34,149 nt of DNA from Chloroflexota bacterium (GCA_030609055.1 JAUWCZ010000016.1:1-34149); one strand, 5' to 3'. Shown: positions 22,874-31,532, counted from the stretch's first letter. Notes: generated by a model from the letters alone, not told the origin. Numbers and translations: made by a program.

Positions 22874-25665
22874 CACTTACTGGCAGTTTTGGGAAGATTG
22901 GCTAACGGACCAGTTTGGATTGTACAGTCGGGAAGAGAACTCAGAAACAGTGATCCATAATTCTTGTTTAGCAGCCTTTTATCAAATACAGCAACAATCC
23001 CAATATCTTGTTTGGTCCGGATTAACCTGCCGAAACCCTGGCGAAAGCTTAGAATGGCTTCTGGCAACATATATTCTTGAAATGATTCCTGATATATTTC
23101 AGAACGTGCCGCCACTATTGGATCAGATGGTACTTGAAAAGGTAACTTAGCAATCGCCAGAACGGACAAGTCCTGACCCGGGATATCTACTCCCTCCCAA
23201 AAAGCACGTGTCCCCAGTAATACCGCTTGTTCCGCCTTTTGGAAACTTTTGAGTAAAGTATGGGGGGATGGACCGCTTCCTTGTTCATAAACAATTATTC
23301 CTTCCTGAGCCAGCGGACCTGTAATCGCTTCAGCAGTCTTCTGTAATTGGTTATAGGAGGTGAACAAAACCAGGGTACGGCCGCCTGTAGCTTTGCAGAG
23401 GTCAATTAAGCCCTTATTAATGTACAGTTGGTGTCCTCGAAAATCAGTTGGATCTGGTATATCATCAATCAGATATAAAAGAGCAGCGTTTTGATAATCA
23501 AAAGGAGAACCCAGGGCTAATTCTTCTGCGTCATCCGCTTGCAGTCGACTGCGAATATAATCAAAACTTCCGGCAGTAGTTAATGTCGCGGAAGTAAGTA
23601 TTACAGCCCGTTTATCGAACCAGATATACCGTTCCATCAGATCACCAATATGCAGCGGTGCAGCCTGAATTACAACCGCCGGGTTTTGCGGGTGGCTTTC
23701 AACCCAATAAATCATATTAGGATCCGGCTCAAATACCAGATCATCGATGTTCTCATACATTTCGTATAGTTCTCTGGATGCTTCTCTTAAATCATTCAGG
23801 ATTGTTTCGTATTGACTCTCTTCAGACTGATCCAATTGAAGGATTTCATTGATATTTTCCCAGAGGTTTTGAATGTCCTCCAGCAAGCCGTGCATGGATT
23901 GACGAGCCTGGTCCCAGGCAGCTTCAATCTCATCCCAATCCGACTGCAAACGTGTTGATGGGAGGATCCGGACTTGCTGTGTATAACGACCAATCGGCTT
24001 CCCGCCCCGCTTCCTCTCTAAAAATGTCGTGATAATCCGGAAGACTTCATCCATCCGGCTTTCTGTTTTAAAGGAACGGTTTATTATGCGCTGGATTAAT
24101 TGATGCAGCGCAGCAGAATCACTCGGGGACAGAGTATTTTGTCCCAGGGAATTAATCCAGCCTAAGATTCCTTTTTTATCATCTCCCAGAGCGTTCAGGG
24201 ATCGCCGCAGAATAGTTTGTGAAGTATAGAAACTTAACGCATTAGTGGTTGCACTTTCAAGATGATGGGCTTCGTCAATAACCAGTGTATCGTATTCAGG
24301 TAATACCCTGTTTCCAGTAGCCACATCTGCAAGAAGTAGAGCATGATTCACTACGATTAGATGAGAGGAATGGGCTTCCTGTCTGGCTCTGTAAAAAGGA
24401 CACCGCCCTCCGGTTCTTTTTAGGCATCCTTCAGTCGAGCAGTCTTCATGGTCAGCAGATATTCGGTTCCAGATTCGGCGCTCCCGGAGACCATTTAGAT
24501 TAATCTCCCCTCTATCTCCAGTTTGACTGGTTTCCAGCCAGACTATTATTTTCCCCAGCACGCGCATTTCGTCTGAATTCTTTGGTTTGCTTTTGCGCAG
24601 TGATTCAAAGTGGTGGGGGCAAAGATAATTAGACCTTCCTTTCAGAACTGAGGCTCTACATTGAAGGTTAAGGGTTTTCAGAAGCAGGGGGATATCCTTG
24701 GTGATCAATTGATCCTGGAGATTGATCGTATTGGTAGAAATAACTACTCGTTGTTGATTATTTACTGCCCATGCAGCAGAAGGTATCAAATAGGCTAAAG
24801 ATTTTCCGATACCGGTTCCTGCTTCAATGAGATAATGCCGGCCATCTGATATTGCTCTAGCAGCTGCTCTTAACATCTCAATCTGTTCAGAACGGTGTTC
24901 GTAGTCGGGAATTGACTTATGGAATGGACCCCCCGGTTCTAGAATTGATGCGGTTTCTTCCAGATCTAGAGCTTTGGTTGAGTTATTTAGTTGGAGAGGA
25001 TCTGGTTCTTTTGGTGGTGGAGCAGAAAGGAGTGGATTCTGGTATGGAGGTATTTTTTTTGTTTGACTATTGGCTTTCTTATCCTTCAAAGCCCATGAAT
25101 AGGGGAGATAACCATCCCAACGCGTAGATTTCCCAAGGCGCTCAATCTCAGCTAGTACAGAAAGAGGTTGTTCCAGGATCAGCTGGTACATGAGGTGATA
25201 AATCGCCTGTGTGACCTTGGTGTCATCAAGCGCCCGGTGGGTCGCTTTCATTGGTACTGCCAGTGACTGTCCTAATGCCCGAAGATTGTATCGCCCTTCA
25301 GCAGGTAAAACAACAGATGCCATTTCATAGGTGTCTATAACAGGATTCTTTTTTAAGATCCCCGCCTTATTCAAAAATGATAAATCGAATCTGACATTGT
25401 GACCAATGACAGGTGCGTCATTAATAAAATCAGACAACTGTGGAAGGACTTCCTCAGCGGTGGGGGCACCACGGACCATGGCATCTGTGATCCCGGTTAG
25501 TTGAGTAATAAATGGCGGAATTCGGCTTCCCGGATTTATTAAGGCAGTAAATTCATCCTGAATTTGGGAACCAGTGAAACGGACTGCTCCAATTTCGATG
25601 ATTCTGTCAGTTTGAGGGTCCAGTCCAGTAGTTTCAATATCCAAGGCAACTAAGGTAGTTTTCAT
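22861..25665 (-). CDS. dinG: DinG-type helicase with N-terminal DEDDh exonuclease
   Basis: 934 residues from ATG 25665 (GTG 25677 would add four). The N-terminal DnaQ-like exonuclease (about 5-160) has DIETTG, an IGHNVRFDLSF motif and HRALDD, so its DEDDh residues are intact. The XPD/DinG superfamily 2 helicase follows: Walker A AGTGIGKS near 282-289, four Cys for a 4Fe-4S cluster (about 349, 409, 414 and 422), a DEAH box near 464 and helicase C-terminal motifs QGFGRLIR. It unwinds 5'-3' on damaged or R-loop DNA and can trim 3' ends. There is no Shine-Dalgarno sequence. It is 88 nt behind the M20 peptidase, probably one unit with it. Confidence 0.93.
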   Translation of the reverse strand: MKTTLVALDIETTGLDPQTDRIIEIGAVRFTGSQIQDEFTALINPGSRIPPFITQLTGITDAMVRGAPTAEEVLPQLSDFINDAPVIGHNVRFDLSFLNKAGILKKNPVIDTYEMASVVLPAEGRYNLRALGQSLAVPMKATHRALDDTKVTQAIYHLMYQLILEQPLSVLAEIERLGKSTRWDGYLPYSWALKDKKANSQTKKIPPYQNPLLSAPPPKEPDPLQLNNSTKALDLEETASILEPGGPFHKSIPDYEHRSEQIEMLRAAARAISDGRHYLIEAGTGIGKSLAYLIPSAAWAVNNQQRVVISTNTINLQDQLITKDIPLLLKTLNLQCRASVLKGRSNYLCPHHFESLRKSKPKNSDEMRVLGKIIVWLETSQTGDRGEINLNGLRERRIWNRISADHEDCSTEGCLKRTGGRCPFYRARQEAHSSHLIVVNHALLLADVATGNRVLPEYDTLVIDEAHHLESATTNALSFYTSQTILRRSLNALGDDKKGILGWINSLGQNTLSPSDSAALHQLIQRIINRSFKTESRMDEVFRIITTFLERKRGGKPIGRYTQQVRILPSTRLQSDWDEIEAAWDQARQSMHGLLEDIQNLWENINEILQLDQSEESQYETILNDLREASRELYEMYENIDDLVFEPDPNMIYWVESHPQNPAVVIQAAPLHIGDLMERYIWFDKRAVILTSATLTTAGSFDYIRSRLQADDAEELALGSPFDYQNAALLYLIDDIPDPTDFRGHQLYINKGLIDLCKATGGRTLVLFTSYNQLQKTAEAITGPLAQEGIIVYEQGSGPSPHTLLKSFQKAEQAVLLGTRAFWEGVDIPGQDLSVLAIAKLPFQVPSDPIVAARSEIYQESFQEYMLPEAILSFRQGFGRLIRTKQDIGIVAVFDKRLLNKNYGSLFLSSLPDCTIQTGPLANLPKTASKWLNI

Positions 25666-25753
25666 ATATATTTGCACAGCATATTTGCTGGTTCATCCGG
25701 TTGAGCCGCTGTATAGATGGGTAGATGAACTGAAGATAAACAGGAGATATCCT

Positions 25754-27115
25754 TTAGGCTTGTCCAAATGCGTGAATGATTCGGGAGATATGTTTTGCAC
25801 CTTTGAGATACAAATCAATGCGAATGTTTTCGTTCGGTGCATGGGCATTGCTTCCCGGATAACCAATGCCGGTTGTAACAACGGGAAGCTTCAATGTATT
25901 AATAAAAGCATGATTTGGACCAGATCCCCCCACCATGGGTACTAGCTGCATCGGAGCCCCGAATGCCTCTGCCGATGTGTCCACCACCAGTTTCACAAAG
26001 GGATCTTCTGGATCTGTCCGGGCTGGCGGTCCTCCCCCTAAAAAGGTGATTTCTACATCCGGGAATCCCTCCCGATCAAGGTGGGCCCGCAACTGATTTA
26101 ACACTTGTTTGGGTGTTTGATTGGGAACTAAACGAAAGTCAACTTTAGCTGATGCTTTAGCCGGCTGGACAGTTTTTGATCCCGATCCCTGGTAACCAGA
26201 TGTTAAACCACAAATGGTGCAGGTTGGTTCAAACACACCCGCAATCCGGAGCTCTGTTTCGTTTTGAAAGTCTTTAAGGAACTGATCCACGCCATAGCGG
26301 GAACGGTATTCTTCACTAACAGGAGGGAGTTCAGACAGCATCTGAACATCCATCTCCGTGGGCGGTAGAATCGGGTCGTAAAAGTCAGGCAGATTGATGT
26401 GTTCATCCTGATCCTTTAAGGTGCTTAAAGCCCAATTTAACCTCCAGGCGGCGTTAGGAAAAATTGAACCCCCCAGGCCGGAGTGGACATCCATCGCTGC
26501 AGTTTGAACGGATAGTTCTACATAACAGATTCCCCTTAAGCCGAGATATTGCATCGGAATATCTCGATGATCAACACCACCAAATTCCCAGATGCAGGCA
26601 TCTGCGGAGAGAGTATCCCGGTGTTTGTTAATGAAAGCGGGAAGGTGAACACTGCCGATTTCTTCTTCCCCTTCGAGGATAAATTTAATGGTACAGGGAA
26701 GATCTCCATAGATATCTAGCAGGGCATCGATAGCCAGTAATCTACTGACAAAATGACCCTTGTCATCGCTAATGCCGCGCCCATAAATCCTCCCATCACG
26801 TTCTTCTGGTTCAAAGGGAGGCGAAGTCCACAAATCGAAGGGTTCTGGAGGCTGGACATCATAATGGTTATAAATTAGAAGCGTTTTATCTGAGGTGCCC
26901 TGCTGGTGGGCAATAACTACTGGAAATCCCCCGGTATCATAAAGATCTGCTGCAAACCCCCGGACTTGCAGCATTTCCTTCACCAGCTGTGCTGTTTCCG
27001 CCATACCCAGATTTTGGGCAGCTACACTCGGTTGTGCGGTAAGGGTTTTCAGTTCCTCGAGGCTTTCGGTCAGATGAGATTCCAGGAATTTATCAACAGC
27101 GGTGAAGTTGGGCAT
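25754..27115 (-). CDS. M20-family metallodipeptidase
   Basis: 453 residues. The start is ATG 27115 with AGGAG 7 nt upstream; an earlier in-frame start would overlap udk. Catalytic residues are visible: His84 and Asp86 in YNHYDVQ, the SDDKG aspartates near 117, Glu151-Glu152 in EGEEEIGS, and a late His in NAHAPNE that closes the di-metal site. The central dimerisation domain (about 200-310) has QTAAMDVHSGLGG. It resembles CNDP-like dipeptidases that hydrolyse dipeptides with two Zn or Mn ions; cytosolic. It starts 4 nt after the udk stop codon, so the two are co-translated. Confidence 0.92.
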   Translation of the reverse strand: MPNFTAVDKFLESHLTESLEELKTLTAQPSVAAQNLGMAETAQLVKEMLQVRGFAADLYDTGGFPVVIAHQQGTSDKTLLIYNHYDVQPPEPFDLWTSPPFEPEERDGRIYGRGISDDKGHFVSRLLAIDALLDIYGDLPCTIKFILEGEEEIGSVHLPAFINKHRDTLSADACIWEFGGVDHRDIPMQYLGLRGICYVELSVQTAAMDVHSGLGGSIFPNAAWRLNWALSTLKDQDEHINLPDFYDPILPPTEMDVQMLSELPPVSEEYRSRYGVDQFLKDFQNETELRIAGVFEPTCTICGLTSGYQGSGSKTVQPAKASAKVDFRLVPNQTPKQVLNQLRAHLDREGFPDVEITFLGGGPPARTDPEDPFVKLVVDTSAEAFGAPMQLVPMVGGSGPNHAFINTLKLPVVTTGIGYPGSNAHAPNENIRIDLYLKGAKHISRIIHAFGQA

Positions 27116-27119
27116 GGGA

Positions 27120-27749
27120 TTACTCCTGCAGCATGGACTCAATGCGGGCTACGATCAGATCCAGCGCAACGTGGTTATATCCACCTTCAGGAATAATCAC
27201 GCTGGCATATCGTTTTGATGGTTCGACAAATTCAAGGTGCATCGGTCGGACAGTATCCAGATATTGGTTTATCACAGATTGAGTTGTCCTTCCGCGTTCA
27301 TCAATATCTCTCTTAAGTCGCCGGATAAAACGGATATCCGCATCGGTATCTACATAGATCTTTAGGTCAAATAATTTGCGCAGTTCGGGTTCGGCAAAAA
27401 TAAGTATGCCTTCTATTAAAATGATCGATTGAGATTTAATTGGGATTGTTGCTTGTGTGCGAGTATGGGTTTTAAAGTCATAACTGGGGAGCTGGATGGT
27501 ATCCCCTTTGCGGAGATTTTGAACGTGCTCAATTAATAATTCTGTGTCCAATGATGAAGGGTGATCGAAGTTTACCTGGGCACGCTCCTCCCGGGAGAGG
27601 TCACTCAAATCACGATAATAGGCATCATGGGGCAAGAAAGCAATCTTTTCATGTCCAACAGTTTCCAGAACATAGTTAGCGATGGTTGTTTTTCCTGAGC
27701 CAGTCCCGCCTGCAATGCCAATTACAAGAGAAGTGTTTCTTTTTGTCAT
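27120..27749 (-). CDS. udk: Uridine kinase
   Basis: 209 residues with P-loop GGTGSGKT (14-21), DHPSSLDTELL near 60 (the nucleoside-binding DxP segment), a GDTIQLPSYDFKTHTR stretch and RRLKRDIDERGRTTQSVINQY near 143, all typical of uridine/cytidine kinases. It phosphorylates uridine or cytidine with ATP or GTP for pyrimidine salvage. It opens the minus-strand run udk-M20 peptidase-dinG. The mRNA is predicted to have a leader of only about 3 nt (see the -10 box at 27759). Confidence 0.95.
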   Translation of the reverse strand: MTKRNTSLVIGIAGGTGSGKTTIANYVLETVGHEKIAFLPHDAYYRDLSDLSREERAQVNFDHPSSLDTELLIEHVQNLRKGDTIQLPSYDFKTHTRTQATIPIKSQSIILIEGILIFAEPELRKLFDLKIYVDTDADIRFIRRLKRDIDERGRTTQSVINQYLDTVRPMHLEFVEPSKRYASVIIPEGGYNHVALDLIVARIESMLQE

Positions 27750-27758
27750 GGTGCCTGT

Positions 27759-27764
27759 ATTATA
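27759..27764 (-). promoter_or_regulatory. -10 box of udk, near-leaderless
   Basis: Perfect TATAAT on the minus strand 9 nt before the udk ATG, so the start site is about 27752 and the leader about 3 nt. No strong -35 was found. Confidence 0.45.
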
Positions 27765-27867
27765 CTTTATGGTAGCTGGTTTCCTGGAAATAATTGGGGT
27801 GAGAATGGCGAATCAAACATGGTAGATAGAAGAATTTATATCCCTGATTAAAGTCTGCCTGCGATCG

Positions 27868-27873
27868 TATAAT
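27868..27873 (+). promoter_or_regulatory. -10 box upstream of the small lipoprotein gene
   Basis: Perfect TATAAT, 94 nt before the ATG. The best -35 is CTGATT (27844-27849), 18 bp away and weak. An inverted repeat CTGGTT-N6-AACCAG (about 27897-27914) lies between it and the gene. Confidence 0.4.
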
Positions 27874-27967
27874 TGTAGAATCCTAACCACCTTTGCCTGG
27901 TTAAGAACAACCAGAATACATATTAATCGTAAATATTAATAATGAATCTACCGAGGAGGAAACCTAG

Positions 27968-28276
27968 ATGAATAAAACAACCCTGCTAATAATCCTGATT
28001 GGAGTCACGTTTTTCCTGGCAGCCTGTACTGCCGGTCCGAATCAGCTGCGGAACACGCCAAATAGCGATGGGGATGTCGCCGGTTTTTGGATGGGACTTT
28101 GGCATGGATTTATTTCCCCCTTTACATTTGTTCTGTCCTTATTCACCAAGTCTATCTATGTGTTTGAGGTTCACAATAGCGGTGGTTGGTACACCTTTGG
28201 ATTTTTAATGGGTGCCTCATTGATCTTTGGCGGCAGTGGCGGTGGAGCAGCCAGCCGGCGAAGAAAACGAGATTAG
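27968..28276 (+). CDS. Small lipoprotein of unknown function
   Basis: 102 residues. A signal peptide with a lipobox ending LAAC (Cys20) is followed by a loop, then two hydrophobic segments (about 40-55 and 72-88) with the pattern GFWMGLWHGFISPFTFVLSLF and WYTFGFLMG, and a basic RRRKRD end. This GLWHG...GFLMG pattern recurs in short hypothetical proteins of many bacteria that often carry a cysteine or a lipobox, so it is likely a genuine conserved family, but I know no function. GAGGAGG lies about 8 nt before the ATG. It stands alone between udk and the nitroreductase. Confidence 0.75.
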   Translation: MNKTTLLIILIGVTFFLAACTAGPNQLRNTPNSDGDVAGFWMGLWHGFISPFTFVLSLFTKSIYVFEVHNSGGWYTFGFLMGASLIFGGSGGGAASRRRKRD

Positions 28277-28493
28277 CGGAATCTGTATTTTAGTTAAGTT
28301 TTACTTTTAACTCTGAACAGGGCTTCTAGAGAAGTCAGGGCTTTATTTCCCGGAAGTTGGATTTTTGATTCACAGTCCATCCTGCTTTAAGCCAATTCCA
28401 CCAAGAAAAGATCGCCGGATTGAAAGGACGTGGATTTTTATAACCTCATTGTAGGATTCACTTCTCAATTGACACATAGGCAGGGAAGATAAA

Positions 28494-29276
28494 TCAGAGA
28501 TGATTGTTCATAAAGTTCTGGTGAAATAAATAATCCAGTAAATTCCTTGAATGCTCCTGATGGGATGATTTTGTGTACTTGACGATGGTATACAACTGAG
28601 CAAGATTTTCTACATTGTTTTCTTCCGCTAATTCTTTTAGCCTCTTGGACTGCATATATCTCTGCCAGCCTTTTACCTCTCTCTCCTTATAAATCTTCCG
28701 GATATCCTCATCTGAGTAGGACTGGTATTTTTCATTGTGAATCAATCCGGAAGCAGGCAATCGATCCCTCAACTCCGGATTCTCTGCTGGGTATCCAAGT
28801 GTAAAACCAGCCACTGGAATCACATTATCCGGAAGGTTTAATATACTTCCTATCTGGTCTGCATTTGCAAGTGTGCTCCCCAGGAAACAGATCCCCAAAC
28901 CATTTGATTCCGCAGCCAGAGCAACTGTTTGAGAGACCAAGATAGCATCTATTGCTGCGACCATAAAACTGAAATAGTTATCAAAATTATCTGGCGCATT
29001 ATTGATTTTTAGCCAGCGGCGCATTCGGTGAAAATCGGCACAGAAGGTTATTAAAACTGGTGCTTCCACCACCATGGTTTGCTGTAAATGGGGATCAAGA
29101 AGTTTTTCCCGCAAGTGTCTATCTCTAGTAACAATGATCGAGTAGGTCTGCATGTTACCGGATGATGAGGTGCGGATGCCGGCCTCCAGGATTTCATTCA
29201 GCAGTTCCTCGGGGACAGGATCCGGTTTGTATTTTCGAATAGATCGATGTTTATGGATCTGATTAATTACAGGCAT
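28494..29276 (-). CDS. Nitroreductase-family FMN oxidoreductase (NfsA/FRP-like)
   Basis: 260 residues. HKHRSIRKYKPDPVPEELL at the N-terminus, TSSSGNMQ near 36 and a GLGICFLGS near 125 follow the FMN-binding pattern of NfsA/Frp-type nitroreductases. The Arg residues in the first helix bind the FMN phosphate. An extra C-terminal helical tail of about 70 residues after VAGFTLGYP is typical of NfsA-like subtypes. It would reduce nitro compounds, flavins or quinones with NAD(P)H. GGAG lies 7 nt before the ATG. It shares no operon with neighbours; a TATACT-containing motif at 29317-29334 is a promoter candidate. Confidence 0.88.
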   Translation of the reverse strand: MPVINQIHKHRSIRKYKPDPVPEELLNEILEAGIRTSSSGNMQTYSIIVTRDRHLREKLLDPHLQQTMVVEAPVLITFCADFHRMRRWLKINNAPDNFDNYFSFMVAAIDAILVSQTVALAAESNGLGICFLGSTLANADQIGSILNLPDNVIPVAGFTLGYPAENPELRDRLPASGLIHNEKYQSYSDEDIRKIYKEREVKGWQRYMQSKRLKELAEENNVENLAQLYTIVKYTKSSHQEHSRNLLDYLFHQNFMNNHL

Positions 29277-29382
29277 GGTATTGCTCCGGGACGTGAGATA
29301 TTCTCGTTTTGTAGAAAAAGTATACGCTAAATTCCAGAATCATAGCCAACAAGTAGTGATTTACCTCGAAAAGACGGGGAGG

Positions 29383-29411
29383 TTATTAGGGTACACTTCT
29401 TTGGATATAAA
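29383..29411 (+). promoter_or_regulatory. Promoter candidate of the EamA remnant
   Basis: TTATTA (29383-29388), 17 bp, TATAAA (29406-29411). The start site would be about 29418, 15 nt before the ATG of the broken gene. Confidence 0.4.
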
Positions 29412-29432
29412 TTTGGAATTTATGGTGAGAGG

Positions 29433-29989
29433 ATGAAACATAAGATACTTAGGGCTAATCTTTTACTGCTTATTACTGCTGTAATCTGGGGGGTGGTTTT
29501 GTTGCGCAGCGATTGGGGATGCAGGATATGGAGCCATTCATTTTTAACGGCTTCAGGTTCTTATTAGGCGCTTTGACACTGGTTCCTGTAATTATCTTCA
29601 GTAAAAAGAACAGGGTCCAGTATAAGACGGATCTGAAAAGAACCCTCGACATAGGAAGTGCGGCAAGTTTATTCCTGTTTTTCGGAGCCACTTTTCATCA
29701 GCTTGGCTTGGCGTATAAAACTGCAGGCAAAGCAGGATTTGTGACAGGATTATATGTCATCATTGTTCCATTATTGGGGATAATCTGGGGTAATCGGGCA
29801 CCCATGCTTACCTGGTTGGGAGCGATTTTTGCTGTGGTGGGATTATATTTTCTCAGTGTATCCCAGGGATTTAAACTTGCTCTGGGAGATTCGTATGTTT
29901 TGGTTGGATCACTATTCTGGGCTATGCATGTTCAATTTTTAGCCAGGTTTTCACCTTGGATTGATCCCATCCGACTCTCTTTTATCCAG
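29433..29989 (+). pseudogene. EamA/DMT-superfamily permease, frameshifted and truncated
   Basis: ATG 29433 begins MKHKILRANLLLLITAVIWG, the first EamA helix. At a run of six G (29488-29493) the frame breaks: the rest of the family pattern (GFVAQRLGMQDMEPF) continues in the +1 frame, so one G seems missing. From there the frame stays open to 30046, but family likeness ends near 29989, in what would be the sixth helix (RLSFIQ). DMT permeases normally have ten helices in two EamA domains, so the second domain is gone. The region after 29991 is the tail of the GNAT remnant on the other strand. It exported a small metabolite; the substrate cannot be told. Confidence 0.85.
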
Positions 29990-30312
29990 GCTTTTTCCTC
30001 AACCAGCTTGAGACCTGCTGATAAGAGTTTCCTACCGATTCCCTGATAAAAATATTCCGGGTGGACATAAAGCCACCCGATGTAATCCGCATCAATACCA
30101 ATGAATCCAACAACCCTGTCGTCTAGAGAAGCAACTAGTTTATTACATAGTTTAAGATGTTTGACTTCTTCATATTCTTCGATGGGGATAAATGCCCCAG
30201 GATCACAGGAATCAGCCAATTCATCGGGTTTGGCCAGATCGTGAATGGCGCAAATGGATGACCAATCTACAGGCTGTTAGGGACGGATAAGGATAGAACT
30301 ATCTCGTTTCAA
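29985..30312 (-). pseudogene. GNAT acetyltransferase, nonsense mutation and C-terminal truncation
   Basis: The minus strand reads from TTG 30310-30312 a GNAT-style protein: SILIRP, stop, QPVDWSSI, then AIHDLAKPDEL, VVGFIGIDADYIGWLYVHP and YQGIGRKLLSAGLKLVEE. The TAA at 30277-30279 stands where related proteins have Tyr or another residue in IRPY. QGIGRKLL is the acetyl-CoA-binding motif A. Past the AW codons (about 29985) the frame carries on in antisense EamA sequence to 29932, so the last beta strands are missing. An internal restart at TTG 30219 would give a 95-residue product without the N-terminal strand, unlikely to be active. Confidence 0.8.
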
Positions 30313-30332
30313 TGTATTTAGATTTCCCTTAA

Positions 30333-31172
30333 TTAGGATTCAATAAACTCGTTTGTACCATAAATGGCAGGAACCCATTTTTGGCTGGTAATCGGCGGCC
30401 GTTTATAACCCGGGTCCTGCTGCCTGGGTGGTAGTTCAATTGGTTCCTGTGTCAGATCCTGGTAGTCAATTAAGCTGAGCAAGTGACTGATGCAATTTAA
30501 ACGGGCGTGACGCTTGATATTCGCATCCACCACATACCAGGGAGCTTTCTCGGTATCGGTGTACATGAACATGGCATCTTTTGCCCGGGAATACTCCACC
30601 CATCTGGATCGTGATCCCAAATCCATGGGACTCAGTTTCCAGCGTCTGACCGGATCATTATTGCGTATCCGGAACCTGCGCTCCTGTTCTTCATCGCTGA
30701 CAGAGAACCAGTATTTAATTAGCTGGACTCCGGACCGAACCAGCATGCGTTCAAATTCTGGGCAGGTGCGCATAAAATCTCTGTATTCGTCATCCGTGCA
30801 GAATCCCATCACTCTTTCTACCCCGGCCCGGTTGTACCAGCTGCGGTCAAAGAGGACCATTTCACCAGCCGTCGGCAAATGTGGTACATAGCGTTGAAAA
30901 TACCACTGCTGTTTTTCCTTGTCAGAGGGCGTGCCGAGAGCAACTACCCTAACAATACGGGGGTTAAGCCGTTGAGTGATCCTTTTGATTACTCCCCCTT
31001 TTCCGGCAGCATCCCTACCTTCAAAGATTACACACACCTTAAGCCCATGGTCCTTGATCCAGTATTGAAGTTTTACAAGTTCTTGCTGGAGTTTTGCCAA
31101 CTCACGGTTGTAATGGGAAGCTTTAAGTTTTCCTGATGATGTGTACTCTAACGGGCCTTGCTCTTCTACCAT
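30333..31172 (-). CDS. ppk2: Polyphosphate kinase 2 family protein
   Basis: 279 residues of the PPK2 P-loop family. Walker A GRDAAGKGG (52-60), Walker B FDRSWYNRAG with Asp109 (108-117), and the lid RRWKLSPMDLGSRSRW near 197-212 are all intact. The single-domain length of about 280 matches class I PPK2, which phosphorylates ADP or GDP with polyphosphate (and the reverse), linking polyphosphate stores to nucleotide pools; the class cannot be fixed from sequence alone. AGGAG lies 6 nt before the ATG. It has its own promoter at 31254-31282 and a small leader hairpin CCGGG-N8-CCCGG (31199-31216). The gene next to it downstream is the GNAT remnant. Confidence 0.94.
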   Translation of the reverse strand: MVEEQGPLEYTSSGKLKASHYNRELAKLQQELVKLQYWIKDHGLKVCVIFEGRDAAGKGGVIKRITQRLNPRIVRVVALGTPSDKEKQQWYFQRYVPHLPTAGEMVLFDRSWYNRAGVERVMGFCTDDEYRDFMRTCPEFERMLVRSGVQLIKYWFSVSDEEQERRFRIRNNDPVRRWKLSPMDLGSRSRWVEYSRAKDAMFMYTDTEKAPWYVVDANIKRHARLNCISHLLSLIDYQDLTQEPIELPPRQQDPGYKRPPITSQKWVPAIYGTNEFIES

Positions 31173-31253
31173 CGGATGCTCCTATGATTTCAGAAACACC
31201 GGGAAGAAATACCCGGGTACATCTGATATTGATCAAAAAGGGAAGCTTTAATA

Positions 31254-31282
31254 ACTATATCCAAATCAGTCCCCTGCGTCAA
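31254..31282 (-). promoter_or_regulatory. Consensus promoter of ppk2
   Basis: On the minus strand TTGACG (31277-31282), 17 bp and TATAGT (31254-31259). Start site near 31247, giving a leader of about 75 nt. Confidence 0.75.
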
Positions 31283-31347
31283 CTGTTGAATTATTTTCGT
31301 GGAGAGGATTAGAGCTAGAATAGGATTATGAATTAGGAAATGATGAG

Positions 31348-31419
31348 AGCCACCGATGGGAGTTGAACCCATAACCTATCGCTTACGAAGCGATTGCTCT
31401 ACCCTTGAGCTACGGTGGC
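31348..31419 (-). tRNA. tRNA-Thr, anticodon CGU
   Basis: Minus-strand cloverleaf: acceptor GCCACCG/CGGTGGC (7 bp perfect), D-stem GCTC/GAGC, anticodon stem ATCGC/GCGAT with loop TTCGTAA giving anticodon CGT, variable AGGTT, T-stem ATGGG/CCCAT with loop TTCAACT, discriminator T. It reads the ACG codon. The gene does not encode the 3' CCA. A promoter lies 28-55 nt upstream. Confidence 0.97.
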
Positions 31420-31434
31420 TTACAGATGAGTTGG

Positions 31435-31463
31435 TTGACGGCAGAAATTATACCAGCTATCAT
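31435..31463 (+). promoter_or_regulatory. Promoter of the glycosyltransferase gene
   Basis: TTGACG (31435-31440), 17 bp, TATCAT (31458-31463). Start site near 31470, 63 nt before the gene. It overlaps the tRNA promoter on the other strand. Confidence 0.75.
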
Positions 31464-31474
31464 ACTGGAGTGAA
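31447..31474 (-). promoter_or_regulatory. Promoter of tRNA-Thr
   Basis: On the minus strand TTCACT (31469-31474), 16 bp, TATAAT (31447-31452). Start site near 31440, 21 nt before the tRNA. It lies inside the promoter of the glycosyltransferase. Confidence 0.6.
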
Positions 31475-31532
31475 AAGGGACCCGACCTTGGAAAGCCCCG
31501 ATTGTAATAAAAACAGATAGCAGGAGAATTTA

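Noticed and set aside
28300-28360. GGCTTC/GAAGTC hairpin after the small lipoprotein gene
   Set aside because: Six base pairs including one G-U, with AGGGC before the T residues; too weak and too far from a T-tract to call a terminator.
31190-31372. Open frame overlapping the tRNA-Thr gene
   Set aside because: It begins within the tRNA sequence and has no ribosome binding site or protein-like pattern.
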